Shown here: positions 1 to 5,573 of the stretch, piece by piece | Position numbering within the stretch: position 1 is the first letter of the stretch | How the letters are laid out: each line of letters begins with the position of its first letter | DNA from: Pseudomonadota bacterium | GTDB lineage: Bacteria > Desulfobacterota > BSN033 > WVXP01 > G020346125 | Direction of reading: 5' to 3' | DNA: 5,573 nt | Assembly (NCBI GenBank): GCA_030672465.1 | Contig: DAOVGJ010000076.1 | Coordinates: forward strand, 1 to 5,573 | Made by a program: the position numbers and the translations under genes | Notes under the pieces: generated by a model | Told to the model about the DNA's origin: nothing | Databases searched by the model: none | What the model saw: the letters and a program-made list of their open reading frames with translations, nothing else

Positions 1-146
1 CCATGATTATTTCCGGCAACAACCCGATGGTTCTTATCAGCTCACCATTGAGCGCCACCCTCATCATCCTCTCTGTCCTCTCCCTTTTCTCCCCCCAGTT
101 GAGGAAATTGTGGGCCAGGAGAAAGGGCGCCAAGGGGCAAAGTTAG
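1..146 (+). CDS. C-terminal fragment of a TctA-like tripartite tricarboxylate transporter large membrane subunit (5' truncated by window edge)
   Basis: The reading frame is open from the left edge and ends at TAG 144-146; the 47 visible codons begin at position 3 and the start lies outside the window. The visible sequence reads ISGNNPMVLISSPLSATLII, then a hydrophobic run of about 17 residues that ends in SPQL, then a basic tail rich in K and R. This pattern (an SxGxP-like stretch, a 'rPiSa' motif, one last membrane helix and a positive cytoplasmic tail) is what I recall for the C-terminus of TctA-family permeases, the twelve-helix-class subunit that works with TctB and a periplasmic binding protein TctC to import carboxylates. 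The match is from memory of the family and rests on a short piece, so another polytopic membrane protein is possible. The gene converges on carB and has no visible functional link to it. No T-rich terminator hairpin follows it closely. Confidence 0.6.
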   Translation, partial: MIISGNNPMVLISSPLSATLIILSVLSLFSPQLRKLWARRKGAKGQS

Positions 147-251
147 CCCTTCATAAGGTATGCAAGCCCTCAAGGAAATCTCCCTTCCTTCCTCATCTCA
201 TCATAGAGAGTCCCGGCCCAATAGGTTCCTATAGATGGGAGCTGTCCTCCA

Positions 252-269
252 GATCTCAGGCCTGAGATC
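252..269. repeat. Perfect 18-bp palindrome
   Basis: The sequence GATCTCAGGCCTGAGATC is a perfect inverted repeat with no central spacer. As RNA it could fold as a 7-bp stem with a GGCC loop on either strand. It has no T-tract on either side, so it is not a standard intrinsic terminator. It lies 13 bases beyond the stop of the doubtful minus-strand ORF at 283-474. It could be a protein-binding site, a transcript-end hairpin needing Rho, or chance. Only the symmetry is observed; no function is shown. Confidence 0.4.
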
Positions 270-282
270 CCGCGGTGAAGAG

Positions 283-474
283 TTAGGGGCCAGCCTGATT
301 CATGGTCCTCGATAGGAAGGAGAAAGAGAATCTCACCGCCGATCTGGTTCCGGAAACTAAGCCTGAAAAAACAGGATCAAGGAAAGAGCAAAGGCTGAGG
401 TCATGGGCATAACTCTTCTGATCCGCCATGTATTTTCCATAGTGTACGAGGGAAATGTAGACACCGATAACCAT
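283..474 (-). CDS. Doubtful small ORF, 63 codons, unknown product
   Basis: The frame starts at ATG 474-472 and ends with TAA at 285-283; a longer version could start at TTG 495. I do not recognise the protein, which begins MVIGVYISLVHYGKYMADQ and has a serine/phenylalanine-rich second half without a membrane-helix-like run. In favour of a real gene: an AAGGG sequence five bases before the ATG, a TATAAT box (509-514) about 35 bases upstream, and C/T-rich third codon positions in the first 20 codons. Against it: small size, no family resemblance, and location in a gap between convergent genes, where chance ORFs and decayed gene remnants are common. A decayed remnant of a longer gene is as likely as a functional small protein. 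Confidence 0.2.
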   Translation of the reverse strand: MVIGVYISLVHYGKYMADQKSYAHDLSLCSFLDPVFSGLVSGTRSAVRFSFSFLSRTMNQAGP

Positions 475-478
475 GCTC

Positions 479-491
479 ACCCTTGAAGGGT
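479..491. repeat. 13-bp palindrome before the small ORF
   Basis: ACCCTTGAAGGGT is a perfect 6-1-6 inverted repeat. On the minus strand it lies between the candidate promoter (TATAAT at 509-514) and the ATG at 474, and its right arm supplies the AAGGG that could act as ribosome binding site. If the ORF is real, the site could be an operator or an RNA hairpin that masks the ribosome site. This is inference from position only; a 6-bp arm can arise by chance. Confidence 0.3.
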
Positions 492-508
492 ACAAGACAC
501 TTCAGCGA

Positions 509-535
509 ATTATACTCATGTATGAAAATAATCAA
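509..535 (-). promoter_or_regulatory. Possible sigma70-type promoter reading left, toward the small ORF
   Basis: On the minus strand there is a perfect TATAAT at 509-514 preceded by TTGATT at 530-535, with a 15-base spacer that is shorter than the usual 16-18. Transcription would start near 502 and reach the ATG at 474 after about 28 bases. The surrounding DNA is so AT-rich that a perfect -10 match by chance is quite likely, so the call is weak. Confidence 0.25.
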
Positions 536-657
536 TAAATTTAATAGATTATGTTATGATCTCAATGTATTTTCTAATAATTTGCTGATAACTTAAATAA
601 ATCCTAAAATTGTTCATAAAAAAATAATATCTGTTTCTAATCAGTTGGAATTATTAG

Positions 658-678
658 CTTTGCAGCGTTCGGGCAAAG
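658..678 (-). other. Weak hairpin downstream of carB
   Basis: CTTTGC and GCAAAG arms flank a 9-base loop, starting about 43 bases after the carB stop codon on the carB strand. It is the clearest GC-containing hairpin after carB, but it is followed by CTAATAATTCC and not by a T-run, so it does not fit an intrinsic terminator. It might stabilise the 3' end of the carAB transcript or be irrelevant. Confidence 0.2.
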
Positions 679-721
679 GGGAAGGCCAGGGGTTGGATCA
701 ATACGTCTCTTTTCTTGAAAA

Positions 722-3700
722 TCAGCATATGATTTGGTCGTGATATTCCTGGATGGATTGGACGGAGATTCCCCTGCGGATCATGGACTCTATGCCATTT
801 ACCGCCGCCGAGGCCCCAGATAGAGTGGTGATGCAGGGAATATCGTGGATGACCGCTTCACTCCGTATGGCCACCTCATCGGCTTTCGGTTTTTTCCCGC
901 TGGGTGTATTGATAATGAGGTGGATCTCTCCGTTTTTGATGAGATCCACGATATGGGGTCTCCCCTCGTTGACCTTATAGACGGTCTTCACCGGGATCCC
1001 GTTTTTGGCAAGGACTTTGGCCGTCCCCGTTGTGGCCACAACATCAAACCCAAGGTCAACCAGCTTCTTGGCAATGAATACCACATGCCTTTTATCCTTA
1101 TTCATCACGCTGATAAACACCGTACCTTTGAGGGGAAGGGTCTGTCCGGCTGCAATCTGGGATTTTGCGAAGGCCATTCCGAAATCCGCATCAATGCCCA
1201 TTACCTCCCCCGTTGACTTCATCTCGGGGCCCAAAACCGTATCGACACCGTGAAAACGCTTGAAGGGGAGTACGGCTTCCTTTACGGCAACGTGATTGAT
1301 TTCAACTTCCCGCGTAACCCCCAAATCGGACAAGGTTTTTCCGACCATGAGTTTGGCCGCAATCTTGGCCCATGATATGCCCGTGGCTTTGCTCACGAAG
1401 GGGACCGTTCTCGAAGCCCTGGGGTTGACCTCCAATACATAGACGATGTCGTTCTTGATCGCGTATTGGACATTCATCAATCCCACGACGTTGAGCTCCT
1501 CTGCCAAGGCGCTGGTATTCGCCTTAATCCGTTCAATGAGCTCATCGGTTAAGGAGAAGGGGGGTATGACGCAAGCACTATCACCCGAATGGATGCCCGC
1601 CTCCTCGATATGTTCCATGATGCCGGCGATGACGCACCCTTGACCATCGGCTACGGCGTCAACATCGATCTCAATGGCGTCCTCCAGAAACTTATCGATA
1701 AGGACGGGGTGTTCTGGGGAGGCCTCGACGGCGCGCTCCATGAATCCCATCAGGGATTCCTCGTCGTAGACAATCTCCATGGCCCTTCCCCCCAGAACGT
1801 AAGAGGGCCTGACCACGACGGGGTAACCTATCTCATCGGCTATCCGTATCGCATCTTCCGCCGAGGTAGCGCTTCCATTAGGAGATTGGTTCAATTGGAG
1901 CTTCTTGAGCAGAAGGGTAAATCGATCCCTGTCTTCGGCCCTATCGATGTTGTCGGGGGTTGTCCCAATAATATTGACCCCCGCCTTTTCCAGAGCCACC
2001 GCAAGGTTCAACGGTGTCTGCCCCCCGAACTGCACGATGACCCCATCGGGATTTTCCCTCTCGGCGATGTCCAGCACATCTTCCAGGGTCAAGGGTTCGA
2101 AGTAGAGTTTGTCGGATGTATCGTAATCCGTGCTCACCGTTTCTGGATTGCTATTGACCATGATGGTCTCATATCCGAGCTCCTTGAGCGCAAAGGCCGC
2201 ATGGACACAGCAGTAATCGAACTCAATGCCTTGCCCAATGCGGTTCGGACCCCCTCCCAGGATCATGATCTGCTTCCCCTTGGATATCCTGACCTCATCC
2301 TCGGTTTCATAGGTGGAATAATAGTAGGGGGTGTACGCCTCAAATTCCGCCCCGCATGTATCTACCAATTTGAAGGTAGGGAGAATTCCCCTCTCGATCC
2401 TCGAGCTCCGTATTTCAGACTCCTCACATCCCATGAGATACCCCAGCTGAAAGTCCGAAAAACCATATGTCTTGGCCTTTCTCAGGAGGTCCGATGGAAT
2501 CATCAACTTCTTTTCGTTCTTACTCCTGGACCAGAGCTCCAAATCCCGTAATTCAAACTCATACTGTTTTATCTCCCCCTCGAGCTCGATGATCTGCTTC
2601 ATGTTTTGGAGAAACCAGGAGTCGATATGGGTCAACTCATGGATTTTATCGACATCCATCCCGCATTGGAGGGCCTGTTTGATGTAAAAAACCCGATTGT
2701 GATTGGGAATACGCAATTTTTCATAAAACATTTCCCTCTTGGGACTGGATGATTTCAGGGGGAGACGTTCCATACCATCCCAGTTATCCTTTCCATCGGC
2801 GCCGAGCCCATATCTTCCGGTTTCAAGGGATCGGAGGGCCTTCTGAAGGGCTTCTTTGAATGTACGCCCGATGGCCATGGTCTCGCCCACGGATTTCATC
2901 GAAACCGTGAGGGTTTCATCGGATCCCGGAAACTTTTCAAAGGTAAACCGGGGAATTTTGACGACACAATAGTCTATGGTAGGCTCAAAACAGGCAGGGG
3001 TCTTCTGGGTAATATCATTGGGCAATTCGTCCAAGGTATATCCGACGGCCAATTTGGCCGCGATCTTAGCGATGGGAAACCCCGTTGCCTTAGAGGCCAA
3101 AGCTGAGCTTCTGGATACCCTGGGGTTCATCTCAATGATCACCATCCTGCCGTCTTCTGGTCTCAGGGCGAACTGGATATTGGAGCCCCCAGTTTCAACC
3201 CCAATCTTCCTCATTACCCTGATGGCCGCATCCCGCATCTGTTGGTATTCTTTGTCCGTAAGGGTTTGAGCCGGTGCAACGGTGATACTGTCACCTGTAT
3301 GAATCCCCATGGGGTCAAAATTTTCGATGGAACAGATGATGACCACATTATCCTCGAGATCCCTCATCACCTCCAATTCGTATTCCTTCCATCCGAGAAC
3401 GGATTTCTCGATGAGAATCTCGCCGATCATGCTGGCTTCGAGGCCCATCGATGCCATCTCCTCGAATTCCTTAATATTGTAGGCTACGGAGCCTCCGGTG
3501 CCTCCGAGGGTGAAGCTGGGACGAATGATGAGGGGAAATCCGATTTCATCGGCCACGGAGAAGGCCTCTTGTAGACTGTAGGCGAGATCGCTTTTGGGAA
3601 CGTCGAGGTCGATCGCGTCCATCGACTCCTTAAATCGCCTCCTGTCTTCCGCCTTTTTGATGGACTCGTAGTTGGCCCCGATCATCTGCACCCCATAATG

Positions 3701-4027
3701 GTCTAAGATACCCTTTTCGAAAACTTGGACGGCCACATTGAGCCCGGTTTGCCCACCCAAAGTTGGGAGAAGCGAATCGGGCCTCTCCCGCGCTATGATC
3801 TTTTCGACCACTTCGGGGGTAATGGGTTCGATGTAGGTCCTGTCGGCCATCTCGGGATCGGTCATGATGGTGGCGGGATTACTGTTTACCAGAATGACTT
3901 CAAATCCCTCTTGTTTGAGGGCCTTACAGGCCTGGGTTCCTGAATAATCGAACTCGCAGGCTTGGCTGATGACGATGGGGCCCGAACCAATGATGAGAAT
4001 CTTGTGAATATCGGTTCGCTTCGGCAT
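722..4027 (-). CDS. carB: Carbamoyl-phosphate synthase large (synthetase) subunit CarB
   Basis: CarB makes carbamoyl phosphate from bicarbonate, two ATP and ammonia channelled from CarA, feeding the arginine and pyrimidine pathways in the cytoplasm. The 1101-residue protein is full length (E. coli: 1073). The first ATP-grasp half (about 1-400) keeps R129, R169, E215, E299, N301 and R303. An oligomerisation region follows (about 400-575) with a net gain of about 25 residues over E. coli, charged and lying around 480-510. The second ATP-grasp half (about 576-960) keeps R740, E866, N868 and R870 (E. coli R715, E841, N843, R845). The C-terminal allosteric domain keeps T999, T1002 and K1018 (E. 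coli T974, T977, K993), so UMP inhibition is plausible. Residue 21 is Ser in place of the usual Gly (PIVISQACEF). I chose ATG 4027 because it gives the family-typical start MPKRTDI; a GTG two codons upstream (4033) overlaps the carA stop. It is co-transcribed with carA. Confidence 0.97.
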   Translation of the reverse strand: MPKRTDIHKILIIGSGPIVISQACEFDYSGTQACKALKQEGFEVILVNSNPATIMTDPEMADRTYIEPITPEVVEKIIARERPDSLLPTLGGQTGLNVAVQVFEKGILDHYGVQMIGANYESIKKAEDRRRFKESMDAIDLDVPKSDLAYSLQEAFSVADEIGFPLIIRPSFTLGGTGGSVAYNIKEFEEMASMGLEASMIGEILIEKSVLGWKEYELEVMRDLEDNVVIICSIENFDPMGIHTGDSITVAPAQTLTDKEYQQMRDAAIRVMRKIGVETGGSNIQFALRPEDGRMVIIEMNPRVSRSSALASKATGFPIAKIAAKLAVGYTLDELPNDITQKTPACFEPTIDYCVVKIPRFTFEKFPGSDETLTVSMKSVGETMAIGRTFKEALQKALRSLETGRYGLGADGKDNWDGMERLPLKSSSPKREMFYEKLRIPNHNRVFYIKQALQCGMDVDKIHELTHIDSWFLQNMKQIIELEGEIKQYEFELRDLELWSRSKNEKKLMIPSDLLRKAKTYGFSDFQLGYLMGCEESEIRSSRIERGILPTFKLVDTCGAEFEAYTPYYYSTYETEDEVRISKGKQIMILGGGPNRIGQGIEFDYCCVHAAFALKELGYETIMVNSNPETVSTDYDTSDKLYFEPLTLEDVLDIAERENPDGVIVQFGGQTPLNLAVALEKAGVNIIGTTPDNIDRAEDRDRFTLLLKKLQLNQSPNGSATSAEDAIRIADEIGYPVVVRPSYVLGGRAMEIVYDEESLMGFMERAVEASPEHPVLIDKFLEDAIEIDVDAVADGQGCVIAGIMEHIEEAGIHSGDSACVIPPFSLTDELIERIKANTSALAEELNVVGLMNVQYAIKNDIVYVLEVNPRASRTVPFVSKATGISWAKIAAKLMVGKTLSDLGVTREVEINHVAVKEAVLPFKRFHGVDTVLGPEMKSTGEVMGIDADFGMAFAKSQIAAGQTLPLKGTVFISVMNKDKRHVVFIAKKLVDLGFDVVATTGTAKVLAKNGIPVKTVYKVNEGRPHIVDLIKNGEIHLIINTPSGKKPKADEVAIRSEAVIHDIPCITTLSGASAAVNGIESMIRRGISVQSIQEYHDQIIC

Positions 4028-4029
4028 GA

Positions 4030-4035
4030 TCACCT
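4030..4035 (-). promoter_or_regulatory. Candidate carB ribosome binding site overlapping the carA stop
   Basis: AGGTGA on the minus strand lies inside the last codons of carA and includes its TGA stop. The AGGTG core ends three bases before the carB ATG at 4027, a short spacing. It favours the ATG over the GTG at 4033, which has no purine-rich sequence before it. The two-base gap between stop and start implies that carB translation is coupled to that of carA. Confidence 0.4.
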
Positions 4036-5178
4036 AGTGGAGGGTTCCATCATCTGAATGAAATCCTCGAACAGATAGATGGCATCATGGGGACCGGGAG
4101 AGGCCTCGGGGTGAAATTGAATGGAGATGATGGGGAGTTTTCGGTGCCGCATGCCCTCCATGGTCTGATCGTTCAGGTTTACATGGGTAACCTCAATCTC
4201 CTCTTCGCCCAGGGAATTGGTATCGACGCAGAACCCATGATTTTGGGCCGTGATGCTCACCTTGCCCTTTATCAGATCTTTGACCGGATGGTTCGCCCCG
4301 TGATGGCCGAATTTCAGTTTGTATGTCCGCCCCCCAAGGGCGAGGCCCACTATTTGATGCCCCAGGCAGATCCCCAAAATGGGCTTTTGCCCAATGAGTT
4401 CCCGAGTGGTTTCAATGGCATAGGGAACTCCCTCCGGATCCCCCGGGCCGTTGGAAAGCAAAATACCATCCGGATGGGAGGAGAGGATTTCATCGGCCGT
4501 CGTGTTGGCCGGGACGACTGTGATATCGCACCCTAATGACGCAAGAAGACGGAGAATATTGTGCTTGATGCCGAAATCCATGGCTATAACCCGGTGTCGG
4601 TGATCTCGGGGGGCGAAAAGGGGTCGGGATGAATCCGAGAATCGACTCTCCCAAGGATAAGGAGCCAGACAAGTCACCTCTTTAACCAGATCCCTACCTA
4701 TCAATCCAGGTGAGGCCTTGGCCTTTTCGATGAGACGATCCTTATTCATATCCTCGGTCGAAATGATGGCCTTCATGGCCCCGGCAGTTCGAATGTGTTT
4801 CGTTAAGGCCCGAGTGTCCACCCCTTCGATTCCTACGATTCCATAGTTCTTCAGGAATTGGCCCAAACTCCCCTGGGCTCGCCAACTGCTATGTATGGGA
4901 CTGTATTCCCTGATGATAAAACCCTCGACATGGGGTTTTATGGACTCGACGTCATCTTCGTTTACGCCATAATTGCCGATGAGAGGGTAGGTCATGGTGA
5001 CGATCTGGCCCTTGTAGGAGGGATCCGTGAGAATCTCTTGGTATCCCGTCATGCTCGTATTGAAGACAACTTCTCCCGTTTTCTCCCCAGGGGCACCGAA
5101 TGAGGTCCCCTCGAAGATGGTGGCATCCTCGAGGGCAACGAGGGCCCTTTGGCTCCCTTTTTTCATCGTTTTAACCAT
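4030..5178 (-). CDS. carA: Carbamoyl-phosphate synthase small (glutamine amidotransferase) subunit CarA
   Basis: CarA hydrolyses glutamine and passes the ammonia through a tunnel to CarB. The N-terminal CPSase small-chain domain (about 15-150) carries the typical NTSMTGYQEILTDPSY block (residues 40-55). The class I glutamine amidotransferase domain (about 196-372) has LSNGPGDP (241-248), the nucleophile C271 in GICLGHQ, QNHGF (312-316), and the H356/E358 pair in QFHPEASPGP, so the triad is intact. Length is 382 residues from ATG 5178, or 378 from the in-frame ATG at 5166, which is nearer the usual CarA length. No start exists further upstream before an in-frame TAA at 5236-5238. Coordinates take the longer frame, but I lean to 5166: it overlaps the stop of a leader ORF as ATGA. 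Neither ATG has a visible Shine-Dalgarno sequence, which suggests translational coupling to that leader. carB follows after two bases, forming one operon. Confidence 0.96.
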   Translation of the reverse strand: MVKTMKKGSQRALVALEDATIFEGTSFGAPGEKTGEVVFNTSMTGYQEILTDPSYKGQIVTMTYPLIGNYGVNEDDVESIKPHVEGFIIREYSPIHSSWRAQGSLGQFLKNYGIVGIEGVDTRALTKHIRTAGAMKAIISTEDMNKDRLIEKAKASPGLIGRDLVKEVTCLAPYPWESRFSDSSRPLFAPRDHRHRVIAMDFGIKHNILRLLASLGCDITVVPANTTADEILSSHPDGILLSNGPGDPEGVPYAIETTRELIGQKPILGICLGHQIVGLALGGRTYKLKFGHHGANHPVKDLIKGKVSITAQNHGFCVDTNSLGEEEIEVTHVNLNDQTMEGMRHRKLPIISIQFHPEASPGPHDAIYLFEDFIQMMEPSTR

Positions 5179-5255
5179 CGTGTGGACAAAAAAAAGACCC
5201 CCGGGAGTTTTCCCGAGGGCCTTGAGATGACAGTATTAACAAGTTTATTCGGCAT
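5163..5255 (-). CDS. Putative carAB leader peptide, 30 codons, spanning the attenuator
   Basis: The ORF starts at ATG 5255 and its TGA (5165-5163) overlaps the carA ATG at 5166 as ATGA. An in-frame TAA just upstream leaves this ATG as the only start. The predicted peptide begins MPNKLVNTVISRPSGKLPGV and ends FFLSTRWLKR; the two Phe codons are the T-tract of the terminator hairpin, which is wholly inside the ORF. This layout resembles the pyrBI leader of enterobacteria, whose 44-residue peptide is also read through its terminator and shows FF at the T-tract and a basic end. A ribosome close behind RNA polymerase would prevent the hairpin from forming. Weak points: no clear Shine-Dalgarno sequence before the ATG, only about 16 bases of 5' UTR, and no long U-run before the hairpin. 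A 30-codon ORF could be chance. Confidence 0.4.
   Translation of the reverse strand: MPNKLVNTVISRPSGKLPGVFFLSTRWLKR
5188..5223 (-). terminator. Intrinsic terminator/attenuator in the carA leader
   Basis: On the minus strand CCCTCGGGA and TCCCGGGGG form a 9-bp stem (one G-U pair) around an AAAC loop, with up to four weaker pairs extending the base. Eight T residues follow (5195-5188). This is a textbook factor-independent terminator. It lies between the candidate promoter and carA, and its T-tract ends nine bases before the ATG at 5178, so full termination would silence carAB from that promoter. Two roles are possible: an attenuator for carAB, or the end of the transcript of the upstream ABM gene, whose stop is about 120 bases before the hairpin. 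They do not exclude each other. Near the plus strand side there is no matching T-run, so it is directional. Confidence 0.75.
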
Positions 5256-5277
5256 GAATTCTGAAATTTATTTAAAA

Positions 5278-5306
5278 TATGTAATGGATAAAGATCAAAT
5301 TGTCAA
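5278..5306 (-). promoter_or_regulatory. Candidate sigma70 promoter of carAB
   Basis: A perfect TTGACA lies at 5301-5306 on the minus strand. At a 17-base spacing comes TACATA (5278-5283), a 3-of-6 match to the -10 consensus; CATATT at 19 bases matches 4 of 6. The region is AT-rich and upstream of carA in the only large gap on this strand, so it is the natural place for the operon promoter. Transcription would begin near 5270, giving a leader of about 90-105 bases that contains the leader ORF and the terminator. No operator for a known arginine or pyrimidine regulator was recognised. Confidence 0.5.
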
Positions 5307-5340
5307 CGTAAAATTACACGCCGTACCAAACTTTCCCAAA

Positions 5341-5573
5341 TTAATCGACTTTTGCCCCTATGAGCTCATAGATTTTCGTCTTGGAGGGCTCGGTCAGAAG
5401 CTCCTCTATTTTCGACTGAACCTCCATTCTTCCTTCCTTGTTGGACCAACCCTTCCAATCTTCGACACTCTCCCATGTGCTGATGACGATGTGGGTCGCG
5501 GGATCATCATAATCCCTGAGCGTCTCTCCGGTTATGTATCCCTTCTGTTTTACGGCCCTTGATCTCAATTCCA
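5341..5573 (-). CDS. ABM-fold (antibiotic biosynthesis monooxygenase-like) small protein, N-terminus outside window
   Basis: The frame is open to the right edge and ends at TAA 5343-5341, leaving 76 visible residues. It reads ELRSRAVKQKGYITGETLRD, then a VISTWESVEDWKGW block, then an acidic helix and a short C-terminal strand. The order 'gyi-GETL ... v-ST-W-s-edWk-W ... r--i--kIeelL-ep' is typical of stand-alone ABM-domain proteins of about 95-105 residues, dimeric alpha/beta ferredoxin-like folds found in heme-degrading and quinol monooxygenases but often of unknown function. About 20-25 residues are probably missing at the N-terminus. A TTG at 5568 is a possible start codon but would cut off the first strand of the fold, so I treat the gene as partial. 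It lies on the same strand as carAB, 162 bases upstream, and the terminator at 5188-5223 probably separates the two transcripts. The biochemical role is not evident. Confidence 0.75.
   Translation of the reverse strand, partial: ELRSRAVKQKGYITGETLRDYDDPATHIVISTWESVEDWKGWSNKEGRMEVQSKIEELLTEPSKTKIYELIGAKVD

Larger units (their letters stand above)
147..721. other. Convergent intergenic region between the transporter gene and carB, no confident gene
   Basis: This 575-base stretch separates two convergent genes. The left part (147 to about 505) has gene-like base composition but no frame I can assign to a known family. The part at 511-660 is extremely AT-rich, with 29 G or C among 150 bases by hand count. 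I see an 18-base palindrome at 252-269, a 13-base palindrome at 479-491, a possible minus-strand promoter at 509-535 with a 63-codon ORF behind it, and a weak hairpin at 658-678. No canonical GC-hairpin plus T-tract terminator is visible for either flanking gene. No tRNA, rRNA, CRISPR or insertion-sequence end was recognised. Confidence 0.6.

Noticed and set aside
206..243. Nested inverted repeats (ATAGG-TT-CCTAT inside TCCC...GGGA) suggesting an RNA structure
   Set aside because: The arms are short and separated by unequal internal loops, and no T-tract or conserved RNA motif accompanies them.
364..378. CCTG-AAAAAA-CAGG hairpin as a terminator
   Set aside because: The stem is only four pairs and no T-tract follows on either strand.
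613..650. AATAAT/ATTATT stem followed by T residues on the minus strand as the carB terminator
   Set aside because: The stem is six A-T pairs with a loop of about 20 bases, too weak for an intrinsic terminator and expected by chance in this AT-rich stretch.
1589..2551. A long plus-strand open frame of 320 codons inside carB
   Set aside because: It is antisense to a conserved part of carB, has no resemblance to a known family, and is explained by codon bias of the minus-strand gene.
4490..4672. A minus-strand 60-codon frame inside carA in another frame
   Set aside because: It lies within the intact carA coding sequence and has low-complexity, Pro/Ser/Arg-rich translation typical of a shadow frame.
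5179..5340. A PyrR-binding or riboswitch-type leader before carA
   Set aside because: The transcribed leader is only about 100 bases and shows one hairpin; I see no alternative antiterminator pairing and no recognisable aptamer.
5149..5562. A plus-strand open frame of 137 codons crossing the carA leader and the ABM gene
   Set aside because: It runs antisense over the start of carA, the terminator and a recognisable ABM protein, and its translation shows no family features.

Overview
The window is an ordinary bacterial chromosomal segment built around a complete carAB operon on the minus strand, which encodes the two subunits of carbamoyl-phosphate synthetase (CPSase). The supply enzyme for arginine and pyrimidine synthesis is intact: carA (glutaminase subunit) and carB (synthetase subunit) follow one another with no real gap, and all the catalytic residues I checked are present. 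Codon use, the MPKRTDI-type CarB start and the partners (a TctA-type transporter end and a small ABM-fold protein) would suit a Gram-negative, possibly anaerobic, bacterium of the Deltaproteobacteria/Desulfobacterota kind. That placement is an impression from sequence style, not a demonstrated result.

Layout from left to right. Positions 1-146 (+) hold the last 47 codons of a membrane protein that looks like the C-terminus of a TctA-family (tripartite tricarboxylate transporter) large subunit. Positions 147-721 lie between this gene and the convergent carB. They contain two short palindromes, a possible minus-strand promoter with a 63-codon ORF of unknown reality, and a very AT-rich island (511-660, about 19% G+C by hand count). 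carB occupies 722-4027 (-) and carA 4030-5178 (-). Positions 5179-5340 are the carA leader. Positions 5341-5573 (-) are the C-terminal three quarters of a small antibiotic-biosynthesis-monooxygenase (ABM) fold protein that runs off the right edge.

The most interesting part is the carA leader. Read on the minus strand it has a perfect TTGACA -35 box, then a candidate -10, a 30-codon leader ORF, and a strong GC-rich hairpin followed by eight T residues that lies inside that ORF and ends only nine bases before the first carA ATG. The leader ORF stop codon overlaps the second in-frame carA ATG (ATGA), and neither carA ATG has a visible Shine-Dalgarno sequence. This is the architecture of the enterobacterial pyrBI attenuator, in which translation of a leader peptide through the terminator lets transcription continue when pyrimidine nucleotides are scarce. 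Its use here is an inference. Apart from this leader I see no sign of a novel defence, mobile or RNA system in the window.
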